A DNA stretch of 64,000 bases from Nocardioides sp. SYSU D00038 (GTDB lineage Bacteria > Actinomycetota > Actinomycetes > Propionibacteriales > Nocardioidaceae), in contig NZ_JAFFJT010000010.1 of assembly GCF_016924665.1 (NCBI RefSeq), positions 62,001-126,000 of the forward strand, given 5' to 3'. Below are positions 16,809 to 24,689 of the stretch, piece after piece; position 1 is the stretch's first letter, and the number at the start of each line of letters is the position of its first letter. A program made the translations under genes and the position numbers. The notes below the pieces were generated by a model. That model ran no database searches. It saw only the letters and a list, made by a program, of their open reading frames with translations, and was not told the origin of the DNA.

Positions 16809-17877
16809 GGATGGTGCCGACCCCGGGGACCAGGGGGAGGTCGAGCGCGGTCACCCAGCCCGGCGGCAGGTCGTTGACGGCCGGTACGGCGTTGAGCGCC
16901 CGCATCCCGGTCGCCAGGCAGCCGGCGACGGCGGGCGAGCGCCCCGAGCCGTCGGTGAACCGGAACGCCGTCTCCTGGCTGATCGAGGGCGAGCCGACGA
17001 TGTCGACGCGGTAGACGTCGTCGCCCGACCCGGCCGGCCAGTCGGGCGCGGCGTCGAGGCCGATCCGGTTGACGTGCTCGAGCGTGATCACCTCGCGGCC
17101 GTCGTGCACGCCGTTGATCGTGAACCGGATCGCCGCGACGTTGCCCGCCTCGATCACGCCCTTGGCGGTGGTGCGGTCGGTGGGGGTGACCCACTTCTCC
17201 CAGGTGGTGGTGATGTCGTCGAGCTCGATGCCGGCGGCGTGCGCGATCATCGGCACCGTCGCGCCCCACGCCATCACCAGCAGGTCGGGAATCTCCAGCA
17301 GCGGCGTGAACGACGGCGGGCGGCCGATGCCCATCTCGTCCTCGTAGTCGCCCTCGTAGTCGGTGTAGTCGAGCAGCTCCGAGGCACGCACCGAGGTGAC
17401 CCGGCCGCAGAGGCCCATCAGCGTCATCGGGAACAGGTCGTTGGCGAAGCCGGGGTCGATGCCGGTGGTGAAGCACGACGCGCCGCCCTCGGCGCACGCC
17501 ACCTCGACCGGGTCGAGCCAGTTCCGCGGCGTCTGGGTCATCGCCGGCCACACCCAGGGCGTCATCGCCGTCGAGCACACGTCGATGCCGGCGCGCAGGA
17601 ACGCCGTCATCACCCGGATGTTCTCCTCGGCGTGCTGGGCGGTGGGCCCGTAGTGCACGAGCGCGTCGGGCCGCAGCGCCACGAGCTCCTCGACCGAGTC
17701 GGTGGCCACGACCCCCACCGGGCCGACGCCGGCCAGCTCGCCGGCGTCGCGGCCCACCTTGGCGGGGTTGGAGACCCCCACGCCGACCAGCTCGAAGCGG
17801 GGGTGGTCGGCGAGCTCGGCGATCACCATCGAGCCGACGACGCCGGTGCCCCAGACGACGATCCGCTTGCGGTCCAT
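16804..17877 (-). CDS. DapB-like / 2,4-diaminopentanoate-dehydrogenase-like NAD(P) oxidoreductase
   Basis: 357-aa protein. The N-terminal Rossmann domain starts KRIVVWGTGVVGSMVIAEL with GTGxxG at residues 10-15. The middle has the family's FTTGIDPGFANDLFPMTL segment near 135-152. Relatives are annotated as dihydrodipicolinate-reductase-like or amine dehydrogenases and occur in actinobacterial lipid/steroid clusters; I do not think this is the lysine-pathway DapB, which is much shorter. It is the last gene of a five-gene minus-strand run that starts with the LLM oxidoreductase. The ATG at 17877 lies 7 bp after the sulfotransferase stop. Confidence 0.75.
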   Translation of the reverse strand: MDRKRIVVWGTGVVGSMVIAELADHPRFELVGVGVSNPAKVGRDAGELAGVGPVGVVATDSVEELVALRPDALVHYGPTAQHAEENIRVMTAFLRAGIDVCSTAMTPWVWPAMTQTPRNWLDPVEVACAEGGASCFTTGIDPGFANDLFPMTLMGLCGRVTSVRASELLDYTDYEGDYEDEMGIGRPPSFTPLLEIPDLLVMAWGATVPMIAHAAGIELDDITTTWEKWVTPTDRTTAKGVIEAGNVAAIRFTINGVHDGREVITLEHVNRIGLDAAPDWPAGSGDDVYRVDIVGSPSISQETAFRFTDGSGRSPAVAGCLATGMRALNAVPAVNDLPPGWVTALDLPLVPGVGTIR

Positions 17878-17884
17878 GGGGTTC

Positions 17885-19042
17885 CTACCTGTCGAAGGCG
17901 TCGCGGACCTGGTCCTCGGTGAGGCCGTAGTCCTGGAGGGAGTAGCGGTGCCGGGGCGCGGCGCTGCCGTGCTTGGCCTCGCGGTCGATCTCCTCGATCG
18001 CCGCCGCCGCCTCGGGCGTCCAGTCGAGCCCGAACCGCTCGTAGACGGAGCGGGTCACGCCGAGCGGATCGGCCAGCAGGTCGGCGAAGTCGACGTCGAC
18101 GAACTGGTCCTGGTCGTACGCCGGCCGCGCGTCGTGGAACGCGTGGTAGGCGCGCGACCACAGGTCGAGCTGGGTGTGGCCGATCACGCCGCCGACGTAG
18201 GTCTCGGAGTGACCGGCGGTGGTCTCGGCGGACAACGAGCACGAGGAGGCGATGCAGGTGACCGGGTCGCGGTGGGTGTAGACGACAAGCGCGTCGGGAT
18301 AGACCGTCATCAGCGCGTCGAGGGCGGTCATGTGGGAGGGGTTCTTGAGCACCCAGCGCTTCTCGGTGTCGTTGAGCCCGACCAGCTGGAGGTTGGCCCG
18401 GTGGCGCGCGTAGGCGTCGGTCCAGTCCTGGCCGCGCAGCCACTCGCTGTAGCGCGGCAGGTTGGCCAGCGCCTCGTAGGAGTTGGACTTGCCGGTCTGG
18501 CGCAGCAGTCGCCAGCACTCCTCGACGGTGGTGGCGTCCATGTAGTGGATCCCCATGAAGTCGGGCGACTCCACGTGGTGGGCCGAGAACGCCTGCTGCA
18601 TCGCGGTGAAGATCGGGTCGTCGTCCCAGGTCGCGCGCGGCGGCCGCGGCTGGGGGTACTGCGTCAGCCACATCTCCAGCCCCTGCGCGGCCGGGTCGGC
18701 GTGCAGCAGCCGGTGCAGGGCGGTGGTGCCGGTGCGCGGCAGCCCCATCACGAAGATCGGCCGCTCGATCGGCACGTCGACGTGCTCGGGGTGGGCGGTG
18801 AACTGGGCCTGGGTCAGCAGCACGCCGACCAGTGCGCTCTTGACCTCCGAGCGCTGGAAGTAGTTGCCGCGCGGGGTGAGCCCGGCCTCGGGGGACGCGA
18901 GGTCGTCGACCAGGACCCGCAGCCCCTCCTCGTGGGCGGTGTCCCCGAAGTCGGTGAGCCCGGTGGTGCGGACGGCGGCCGCCACGATGTCGTCGTAGGA
19001 GCCGACGTCCGGGCGCTCCCGGGTCATGATGTTGTCGGACAT
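17885..19042 (-). CDS. Sulfotransferase-family protein
   Basis: 385-aa protein with a PAPS-dependent sulfotransferase fold. The 5'-phosphosulfate loop is FVMGLPRTGTTALHRLLHAD near residue 100, and the 3'-phosphate region is THRDPVTCIASSCSL near 250. These long actinobacterial members are common in lipid-catabolism loci, and several have no proven sulfotransferase activity. Its position between the SDR and the DapB-like gene, with gaps of 2 to 7 bp, shows it is in the operon. The order sulfotransferase, SDR, DUF1214-like recalls Rv3529c-Rv3531c of M. tuberculosis (from memory, not checked). Confidence 0.85.
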   Translation of the reverse strand: MSDNIMTRERPDVGSYDDIVAAAVRTTGLTDFGDTAHEEGLRVLVDDLASPEAGLTPRGNYFQRSEVKSALVGVLLTQAQFTAHPEHVDVPIERPIFVMGLPRTGTTALHRLLHADPAAQGLEMWLTQYPQPRPPRATWDDDPIFTAMQQAFSAHHVESPDFMGIHYMDATTVEECWRLLRQTGKSNSYEALANLPRYSEWLRGQDWTDAYARHRANLQLVGLNDTEKRWVLKNPSHMTALDALMTVYPDALVVYTHRDPVTCIASSCSLSAETTAGHSETYVGGVIGHTQLDLWSRAYHAFHDARPAYDQDQFVDVDFADLLADPLGVTRSVYERFGLDWTPEAAAAIEEIDREAKHGSAAPRHRYSLQDYGLTEDQVRDAFDR

Positions 19043-19044
19043 GG

Positions 19045-19884
19045 TCAGTCGTGGAACTCCCCGCAGTCGACCGTGAGCATCTGCCCGGTCACGGCCGAGG
19101 CGAGGTCGCTGGCCAGGAACAGCGTCGCCCGCGCGACCTCCTCCGACGACGCCAGCCGCTTGAGGTCGGTGGGCGCCGCCTTCTCGGCGTAGACCTCCTC
19201 GTGGGTCTTGCCCTCGACCGCGGCCAGGAAGTCGAAGTAGCCGCGGTTGACGTCCTCGTAGATGTACGACGGCGCCACGCTGTTGACCCGGATGCCGCGC
19301 GGCCCCAGCTCGGTCGCGAGCGACGAGGCGAGGTGCTCCAGCGCCCCCTTGGAGAGCTTGTAGCCGGCGTACTCGGGCTGGGAGCTGAACGAGACGCAGG
19401 AGTTGAGCATGATCACCGAGCCCTTGCTCGCGGCCAGCGCGTCGGCGAACAGCGCCGAGAGCCGCAACGGGGCGAACACGTTGGTCTCGTTGGCCTTCGC
19501 GAGGTCCTCGGGCTTGATCTGGGTGATCGGGTCCATCGGCGGGATCGCGAAGGCGTTGTTGATCAGGCAGTCGACCTTGCCGAACGCCGCCAGCGCCTGC
19601 TCGGCGAGGTTGGCCCGCGAGGCCTCGTCGGTGACGTCGGTCGGTACGATCACGGCCCGCCGGCCGTGGGACTCCACGACGGCGGCCATCTTCTCCAGCC
19701 GCGAGGCGGTGCGACTCGCCAGCACCAGGTCCGCGCCCATCTTGGCGGCCTCCTCGCCGAGGGAGCGGCCGAGCCCGGGGCCGACCCCCGACAGCACGAT
19801 CACCTTGTCCCGCAGCAGCGGGACGGCCTCGTAGCGCTCCTCCACCGAGGTGTCGTGCGCCTGTGCGTATCCGAGCTCGCTCAT
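19045..19884 (-). CDS. Short-chain dehydrogenase/reductase
   Basis: 279-aa classical SDR. The cofactor motif VIVLSGVGPGLGRSLGEEAA is a TGxxxGxG variant (SGVGPGLG) near residue 32. LINNAFAIP replaces the usual NNAG near 111. The active site is the Ser of MLNSCVSFSS with YAGYKLSKGALE (YxxxK) near 170-180. It probably oxidises or reduces a hydroxy/keto group of a lipid or steroid intermediate. The ATG at 19884 has AGGAGAT 6 nt upstream. It is the third gene of the operon; a 32-bp gap separates it from the DUF1214-like gene. Confidence 0.88.
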   Translation of the reverse strand: MSELGYAQAHDTSVEERYEAVPLLRDKVIVLSGVGPGLGRSLGEEAAKMGADLVLASRTASRLEKMAAVVESHGRRAVIVPTDVTDEASRANLAEQALAAFGKVDCLINNAFAIPPMDPITQIKPEDLAKANETNVFAPLRLSALFADALAASKGSVIMLNSCVSFSSQPEYAGYKLSKGALEHLASSLATELGPRGIRVNSVAPSYIYEDVNRGYFDFLAAVEGKTHEEVYAEKAAPTDLKRLASSEEVARATLFLASDLASAVTGQMLTVDCGEFHD

Positions 19885-19916
19885 CCTGATCTCCTGTTCG
19901 ACCCGTGGTCCATCGG

Positions 19917-21074
19917 TCAGCTCAGCATCCGGCGCGCGACCGCGCGCTGCCGGGCGGTGATCCGCGCGGCGCGCTCGTCGGCGCCCAGCGGCTTCGTGAA
20001 CGGCAGGTGCTCGGCCACCTCGTCGAGGGCGCACACGACGACCGAGGGGCCGTCGGCCTCGGTGAGGTCGCGCTCGAGCCGCTGCCAGCGCAGCATCATC
20101 GACCCGGTGCGGTGCCCGGTGGTCTCCAGCCAGTTGGCGATCCCGGCCGGGCCGAGCGGCGGCACCTCGCTGACGACGAACCGCATCAGGCCGTCGGGGT
20201 CGGCCTCGGCCTGCGCCTTGGTCAGCGAGGTCTGGTGGGTCTCGTAGTCGGTGGAGGCGTACCAGTCGGAGCCGATCTGGATCGCCTGGTAGGCGCAGTC
20301 GTCGCAGCGCGGCACCGTCACCACCATCGCCTGGTCGTCGGCCAGCTCGTAGTGACCGATCGAGGAGCGCTGCGAGGCCAGCCCGCCCGGCGTCGACCGC
20401 GGCGGGGTGAGGGTGTTGACCGGCTCCTTGTACTGGAAGAAGTGGGGGAAGGCGAACCAGGTCTGGATCGAGCCGACCAGCGACCGTGCCGCCACCTCGT
20501 ACTTCTTGCGCAGCCCGGCCTCGCTGAGCGGGCGTGCCGGCTGGCCCAGGGTGTCGGTGCGCTCGATGGTGAGCGTGCCGCGCTCCTCGGTGTCCCAGTC
20601 GTTGAAGACCTCGCGCACGATCATGGTCTTGGCGCCCGGCTCGGCCACGTAGGTGAACTCGAAGCGGCCGTCGGCGTCGATCTCGAGCTCGCGGTCGTCG
20701 TAGGCCAGCATCGAGGTCGCGGCGGAGTCGGCGGAGTAGGCGCCGCCCATCACCTGGAACGACAGGTCGGCGCTGGTGCCGCGGCGACCGCGGACGACGT
20801 ACTCGACGCCCTCGCGGAGGTAGGCGTGGAAGTAGACGGCGTCGGGGTTGTCGAGGCCCTGCCGCGAGAACTGGTGGGTGGGGTTGATGAACAGCGGCCG
20901 GTCGAGGTCGTAGTCGAACGCCGTCTGCATCGCCATCCGGATCCGGCCGGCGAGGTAGTCGTAGCCCTCGAGGCGGTCCTGCTCGGTGCGGATGAACGGC
21001 GCGTTGGCGACCAGCTCCTCAGCCTCGGCGATCGCCTCGCGCAGGGGAGCGGTGAGGTCGAGCGACCCGCTCAT
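19917..21074 (-). CDS. DUF1214-like protein of the lipid cluster
   Basis: 385-aa protein of unknown activity. The C-terminal half resembles DUF1214: a VTVPRCDDCAYQAIQIGSDW strand region, a SLTKAQAEADPDG loop and ANWLETTGHRTGSMMLRWQR near 315-335. The N-terminal part (AGRIRMAMQTAFDYDLDRP, then NPDAVYFHAYLREG) matches long mycobacterial homologues found beside SDRs. The start ATG at 21074 directly abuts the stop of the LLM gene (21075), so it is translationally linked. I infer a role in lipid or steroid breakdown from neighbours only. Confidence 0.7.
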   Translation of the reverse strand: MSGSLDLTAPLREAIAEAEELVANAPFIRTEQDRLEGYDYLAGRIRMAMQTAFDYDLDRPLFINPTHQFSRQGLDNPDAVYFHAYLREGVEYVVRGRRGTSADLSFQVMGGAYSADSAATSMLAYDDRELEIDADGRFEFTYVAEPGAKTMIVREVFNDWDTEERGTLTIERTDTLGQPARPLSEAGLRKKYEVAARSLVGSIQTWFAFPHFFQYKEPVNTLTPPRSTPGGLASQRSSIGHYELADDQAMVVTVPRCDDCAYQAIQIGSDWYASTDYETHQTSLTKAQAEADPDGLMRFVVSEVPPLGPAGIANWLETTGHRTGSMMLRWQRLERDLTEADGPSVVVCALDEVAEHLPFTKPLGADERAARITARQRAVARRMLS

Positions 21075-21950
21075 CTAGGAGACCTTGCCGATGACGTCCT
21101 CGGCGTAGCGCTCGAGGTGCTTGATCTTGGTCTCCAGCGGCTCGGTGTCGGGCCCCTTGATGTAGGGCACCCGGAAGCCGACGATGCAGTCGGTGACGCC
21201 CTTGTCCTCGAGGCGCTTCACGCCGTCGACGGTGTAGGCGTCGTAGGAGATCACGTGCACCTCGAAGTCGTCGCGGGTGTCTCCCTCCTCGGCCCGGATC
21301 TCGGCCAGCCGGGTCAGCAGCCGGTCGAGCTCCTCGCCGTCGCCGCCGGCGTGCATCCAGCCGTCGCCCTTGCGCACCGCGCGCCGCAGCGCGGCGTCGG
21401 CGTGGCCGCCCACGAGGAGCGGGATCCGCTCGGTCGGCGCGGGTGACTGCTTGAGCTCGTCGATCCGGTAGAACTCGCCCTCGTAGCCGAACCACTCACC
21501 GGTGGTGAGCCCGCGCAGGATGTCCATGCACTCGTCCATCCGCTTTCCGCGGCGCGCCCAGTCGACCTGGAGGTTGGCGAAGTCCTCGGGCCACGGCGAG
21601 ATGCCGACCCCGAGCCCCAGCCGGTTGCCCGAGAGGTAGGCCAGCGAGGCGGCCTGCTTGGCCACCAGCACCGGCGGCCGCACCGGGAGCTTGAGCACGA
21701 ACGGCGTCAGCCGCAGCGTGGTCGTGACCGCGAACAGGTGGGCGCACAGGATCATGCACTCCACGAACTCCTTGCCCTCGAGGAACTCCCGGTCGCCCGT
21801 GTCGGTGTAGGGGTACGTGGAGTCGGACTCCTTGGGGTAGATGAGGCTGTCCGCCACGGTCATCGACGTGTACCCCGCCGCCTCGGCCGCCTGCGCGAGG
21901 GGTGCGTAGTAGGCGGCGTTGGTCATCGCTTCCGCGTAGGAGAACCGCAT
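21075..21950 (-). CDS. LLM-class F420-dependent oxidoreductase
   Basis: 291-aa luciferase-like TIM-barrel protein. It has the MTVADSLIYP strand near 35-45, RLTPFVLKLPVRPPVLVAKQ near 85-105, GNRLGLGVGISPWPEDF near 112-128 and IPLLVGGHADAALRRAV near 178-195, all typical of F420-dependent family members. The ATG at 21950 is preceded by TAGTCT with 8 nt between and no ribosome site, so the message is probably leaderless. It heads a five-gene operon. The KstR-type palindrome at 21963-21976 lies across its promoter. Confidence 0.88.
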   Translation of the reverse strand: MRFSYAEAMTNAAYYAPLAQAAEAAGYTSMTVADSLIYPKESDSTYPYTDTGDREFLEGKEFVECMILCAHLFAVTTTLRLTPFVLKLPVRPPVLVAKQAASLAYLSGNRLGLGVGISPWPEDFANLQVDWARRGKRMDECMDILRGLTTGEWFGYEGEFYRIDELKQSPAPTERIPLLVGGHADAALRRAVRKGDGWMHAGGDGEELDRLLTRLAEIRAEEGDTRDDFEVHVISYDAYTVDGVKRLEDKGVTDCIVGFRVPYIKGPDTEPLETKIKHLERYAEDVIGKVS

Positions 21951-21962
21951 GGGAGCAGAGAC

Positions 21963-21976
21963 TAGAACGTGTTTCA
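21963..21976. promoter_or_regulatory. KstR-consensus-like operator in the divergent promoter
   Basis: TAGAACGTGTTTCA fits TNNAACNNGTTNNA, the published consensus for KstR, the TetR repressor of steroid catabolism in mycobacteria and rhodococci. It overlaps the -10 region of the LLM operon (TAGTCT on minus at 21959-21964) and the expected -35 of the SnoaL-like gene (-10 CAGAGT at 21986-21991). This is a repressor-like position for both directions. Confidence 0.55.
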
Positions 21977-21997
21977 CTTTTCTGCCAGAGTGGTCCG

Positions 21998-22423
21998 GTG
22001 GACCTGCAGGAGATTTCCGACCGGCTCGAGATCACCGACGTGCTCATCCGCTACACGCGGGCGATCGACACCGGCGACTGGGACCGGCTCGACACCGTGT
22101 TCACCCCCGACGCCGAGATCGACTACACCGAGTCCGGCGGCATCAAGGACGCCTTCGGGGTGGTGAAGCCGTGGCTGGCCGAGATGCTGCCCGCCTTCTT
22201 CCCGAAGCGGATGCACACGCTGGGCCAGCTCGAGATCGCCGTCGACGGCGACGACGCCACCTGCTCGGCGTACTTCCACAACCCGATGCCGATGGACGAC
22301 GGCAACGGCGGCGAGAAGCTGGTCGAGCTCGGCGGCATCTACCACCACCGGCTGGTGCGCACCGGAGCCGGCTGGCGGAGCCGGCGGCTGCACGAGGAGG
22401 TCGTCTGGAAGGTCGGGCTCTGA
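21998..22423 (+). CDS. SnoaL/NTF2-like domain protein
   Basis: 141-aa alpha+beta-barrel protein with the family start ISDRLEITDVLIRYTRAIDT, then GDWDRLDTVFTPDAEIDYTE, and a TLGQLEIAVDGDDATCSAYF strand. Such proteins act as small dehydratases, isomerases or hydrolases in steroid and aromatic metabolism. The GTG at 21998 follows CAGAGT by 6 nt with no ribosome site. It is divergent from the LLM operon over the KstR-like box. Its stop overlaps the next ATG (TGATG), so it is coupled to the deazaflavin-dependent nitroreductase gene. Confidence 0.83.
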   Translation: MDLQEISDRLEITDVLIRYTRAIDTGDWDRLDTVFTPDAEIDYTESGGIKDAFGVVKPWLAEMLPAFFPKRMHTLGQLEIAVDGDDATCSAYFHNPMPMDDGNGGEKLVELGGIYHHRLVRTGAGWRSRRLHEEVVWKVGL

Positions 22424-22908
22424 TGGGCCTGCCCGAGGAGCGGCCTCCGGGCCTGGACTCCCCGTGGACGGTGCGGGTGATCAAGCTGATGGCCCGCGTG
22501 CAGACCCGGGTCTTCAAGCTCACCAACGGTCGGGTCGGCAACACCTGGCGGATCGGCGCGGGCTGGCGCAAGCCGGTGCCGACCCTGCTGCTCGAGCACC
22601 GGGGCCGGAGGAGCGGCCGGGAGTTCGAGACCCCCCTGCTCTACCTCGAGGACGGCCGCGACCTCGTGGTCGTCGGCTCCCAGGGCGGGCTGCCCAAGCA
22701 CCCGCAGTGGTACCTCAACCTCCGCGCCCACCCCGACACCCACGTCAGCATCCGCGGCGAGCGCCGCCGCCCGGTCCGGGCGCGGGTGGCCGACGCGGCC
22801 GAGCGGGCCGCGCTCTGGCCGCGCCTGGTCGACCTCTACGCCGACTTCGAGAAGTACCAGCGCTGGACCGAGCGGGAGATCCCGGTGGTCGTGCTCGAGC
22901 CGCGCTGA
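22423..22908 (+). CDS. Deazaflavin (F420)-dependent nitroreductase family protein
   Basis: 161-aa split-beta-barrel protein of the DDN/DUF385 family. Visible features are the amphipathic N-terminal segment ending GNTWRIG, then PTLLLEHRGRRSGREFETPLLY, VVGSQGGLPKHPQWYLNLRAHPD and a final VVVLEP strand. This is the F420H2-binding pattern. Relatives reduce nitro compounds, enones or quinones with F420H2. The start ATG overlaps the upstream TGA. With the LLM oxidoreductase this gives two F420 enzymes under one divergent promoter. Confidence 0.88.
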   Translation: MGLPEERPPGLDSPWTVRVIKLMARVQTRVFKLTNGRVGNTWRIGAGWRKPVPTLLLEHRGRRSGREFETPLLYLEDGRDLVVVGSQGGLPKHPQWYLNLRAHPDTHVSIRGERRRPVRARVADAAERAALWPRLVDLYADFEKYQRWTEREIPVVVLEPR

Positions 22909-22948
22909 CCCCGGCTGCCCGCCCGCCGGGACGCGAGTTGGTGAGCCG

Positions 22949-22975
22949 GGCAACCTCGCGGACAATGGCGGCGTC
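22949..22975 (+). promoter_or_regulatory. Possible ECF-sigma promoter
   Basis: GGCAACC at 22949-22955 and CGTC at 22972-22975 are 16 nt apart, matching the general pattern of ECF promoters (AAC-type -35, CGTC-type -10). It lies about 40 bp before the anchored protein starting at 23014. An ECF sigma factor is encoded at 28736, but no link is shown. Confidence 0.3.
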
Positions 22976-23013
22976 ACACCAGCGTGCGCCAGCAGCAGAG
23001 ACGGGGGAGCAGC

Positions 23014-23589
23014 GTGTCCGACCACGACGACGACCGCGGCGAGGGCCGCCCGGTCCTGACGGGCGTGCTCGCGCTGCTCGGCGTGGGCCTCGTCGTCGGG
23101 CTGGTGCTGAGCATCATCACGCTGGTCGGCGTCACGGTCCTCGGCGTCGGTGACGACGAGGCGGACGCCGGCCCGACCCGCGCGTCGTCGTTCTACCTGC
23201 CCGAGCCGGTGCCGACCGAGGAGGAGTCGGGCCCGCTGGTCACCCTCGAGCCGTCACCGACCCGCTCGAACCGCCCGGACGACGACGAGGACCCGACCAG
23301 GTCGGAGTCGCCCAAGACGAAGATCTCCCTGTCGGCCTCGGACACGTCGGTCTCCCAGATGGAGCAGGTCACCCTGTCCGGGGTCTACCCCGGGGGCGAG
23401 GGCGCGATCCTCCAGGTCCAGCGCTTCGACGGCGGGCGCTGGGTCGACTTCGCCGGCATCGACGCCAACGTCAGCAACGAGACCTTCTCGACGTACGTCC
23501 AGACCAGCCGCACCGGCGTCAACCGCTTCCGCGTCGTCGACTCCGACACCGACCTCGCCTCCAACGAGGTCAAGTTCACCGTCGGCTGA
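23014..23589 (+). CDS. Membrane-anchored protein with extracellular Ig-like domain
   Basis: 191-aa protein of unknown function. A short acidic N-terminus is followed by one membrane helix (VLTGVLALLGVGLVVGLVLS and following, about 13-40). Next comes a low-complexity linker rich in Pro, Thr and acidic residues (about 45-105), and then a beta-rich domain (about 105-191) with EQVTLSGVYPGGEGAILQVQ and SNEVKFTVG, like a bacterial Ig/fibronectin-type fold. It is therefore likely displayed outside the membrane. The GTG at 23014 is chosen because GGGGAG lies 5 nt upstream. A possible ECF promoter is at 22949-22975. It is convergent with the EamA gene, with a repeat unit between. Confidence 0.65.
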   Translation: MSDHDDDRGEGRPVLTGVLALLGVGLVVGLVLSIITLVGVTVLGVGDDEADAGPTRASSFYLPEPVPTEEESGPLVTLEPSPTRSNRPDDDEDPTRSESPKTKISLSASDTSVSQMEQVTLSGVYPGGEGAILQVQRFDGGRWVDFAGIDANVSNETFSTYVQTSRTGVNRFRVVDSDTDLASNEVKFTVG

Positions 23590-23596
23590 CGGGCGC

Positions 23597-23728
23597 CCGC
23601 TGGTCGAGGAAGGACGAAGTCCTGTCTCGAGACCCGTGAGCCGACCGCCCTCCGATGGGGACGGGAGGGCGTTCGGCCGTCGGGGGTTTCGAGACAGTTG
23701 CTAGCGCAACTTCCTCAACCAGCGGCGT
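23597..23728. repeat. Complete palindromic gene-end repeat unit (type 1)
   Basis: The left arm (from GCTGGTCGAGGAAGGACGAA, 23599-23637) and right arm (23685-23728, ending CTTCCTCAACCAGCG) are inverted copies. The centre carries CCGCCCTCC and GGAGGGCGTTCGG, which also pair. It sits between two convergent genes. The EamA stop codon (TGA at 23715-23717) is made from the GGTTGA of the right arm. Confidence 0.85.
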
Positions 23729-24650
23729 CGACCAGCACCCGCTCCCGCTCCGGGGCCGCCACCCCCACCGGCGTACGGCGCCGGCGGAGCCGGGCGGCGA
23801 AGGCAGGCTGGCCGGCCAGCACGCCGAGGAGCACGAGCGTCATGCCCAGCGCCTGGGTGGGGCCGAACGCCTCGTGCGCCAGCACGATCCCGACGACGGT
23901 GCCCGACACGGGGTTGAGCAGGCCCACGAGCCCCACCGCGGCGGCGGGCAGCTCGCGGAGGCCGCGGAACCACACGACGTAGGCCAGCACGGTCCCGGCC
24001 AGGCCCAGCCAGGCGAAGCCGGCCAGGTCGGTGAGCCCGAGCGACGGCGGGGCCCCCTCGACGAGCAGGGCGACGGGCAGCAGCACCAGGCCGCCCGCGA
24101 CCAGCTGCCAGGCGGTGAAGGTCAGCAGGTCGACCGGGGGCTGCCAGCGCTTGACCAGCGCGAAGCCGAACGACGACATCACCACTGCCGACAGCGAGGC
24201 GACCACCCCGATCGGGTCGACCGCGAAGCCGGCGCGCAGCACCAGCAGCGCCACGCCGGTCGCGCCGACCACGGCGCCCACGAGGGAGACGACGGCCGGG
24301 CGCTCGCGGACCAGCAGCCAGGCGAACAGCATGATCGCGATCGGCGAGGTCGCGGTCAGCGTGGCGGCCAGGCCGCCGGGCAGGTGGTAGGCGGCGACGA
24401 AGATCAGCACGAAGAAGGCGCCGATGTTGAGGGTGCCGAGCACGAGGGTGCGCCACCACCAGATCCCCGAGGGGAGCCGGGGGCGGAACGCGAGCAGGAG
24501 CAGGCCGAACGGCAGCGCGCGGACGGTGGCGCCGAAGAGCGGGCGGTCCGGCGGCAGGTACGTCTCGGTCACGTAGTAGCCGGTGCCCCACGCGACGGGG
24601 GCGAGCGCGGCCATCAGGAGGATGCCGAGACGGAGCCGATTGCTTTCCAC
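23715..24650 (-). CDS. EamA-family (DMT) transporter
   Basis: 311-aa integral membrane protein with ten hydrophobic helices in two EamA repeats. Typical segments are WGTGYYVTETYLPPDRPLFG near the first loop, LTATSPIAIMLFAWLLVRER closing repeat one, and LAYVVWFRGLRELPAAAVGL with NPVSGTVVGIVLAHEAFG in repeat two. These proteins export metabolites or drugs; the substrate is unknown. The GTG at 24650 follows TATTAT by 7 nt. It is divergent from a MarR regulator, and the 19-bp palindrome at 24651-24669 covers both promoters, so MarR control is very likely. The stop codon lies in a repeat arm. Confidence 0.88.
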   Translation of the reverse strand: MESNRLRLGILLMAALAPVAWGTGYYVTETYLPPDRPLFGATVRALPFGLLLLAFRPRLPSGIWWWRTLVLGTLNIGAFFVLIFVAAYHLPGGLAATLTATSPIAIMLFAWLLVRERPAVVSLVGAVVGATGVALLVLRAGFAVDPIGVVASLSAVVMSSFGFALVKRWQPPVDLLTFTAWQLVAGGLVLLPVALLVEGAPPSLGLTDLAGFAWLGLAGTVLAYVVWFRGLRELPAAAVGLVGLLNPVSGTVVGIVLAHEAFGPTQALGMTLVLLGVLAGQPAFAARLRRRRTPVGVAAPERERVLVDAAG

Positions 24651-24669
24651 GGAAACTATAATAGCTTCC
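24651..24669. promoter_or_regulatory. MarR-type operator overlapping both divergent promoters
   Basis: GGAAACTATAATAGCTTCC is a palindrome with one mismatch around a central A. It contains TATAAT (24657-24662) on plus and TATTAT (24658-24663) on minus, so a bound dimer would block both the EamA and the marR-type transcripts. Confidence 0.7.
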
Positions 24670-24689
24670 GCGTCAGATATATTCCACCC

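Noticed and set aside
16804..17877. Naming the DapB-like gene dapB
   Set aside because: It is about 100 aa longer than true DapB, lies in a lipid-type operon and resembles amine-dehydrogenase-like relatives.
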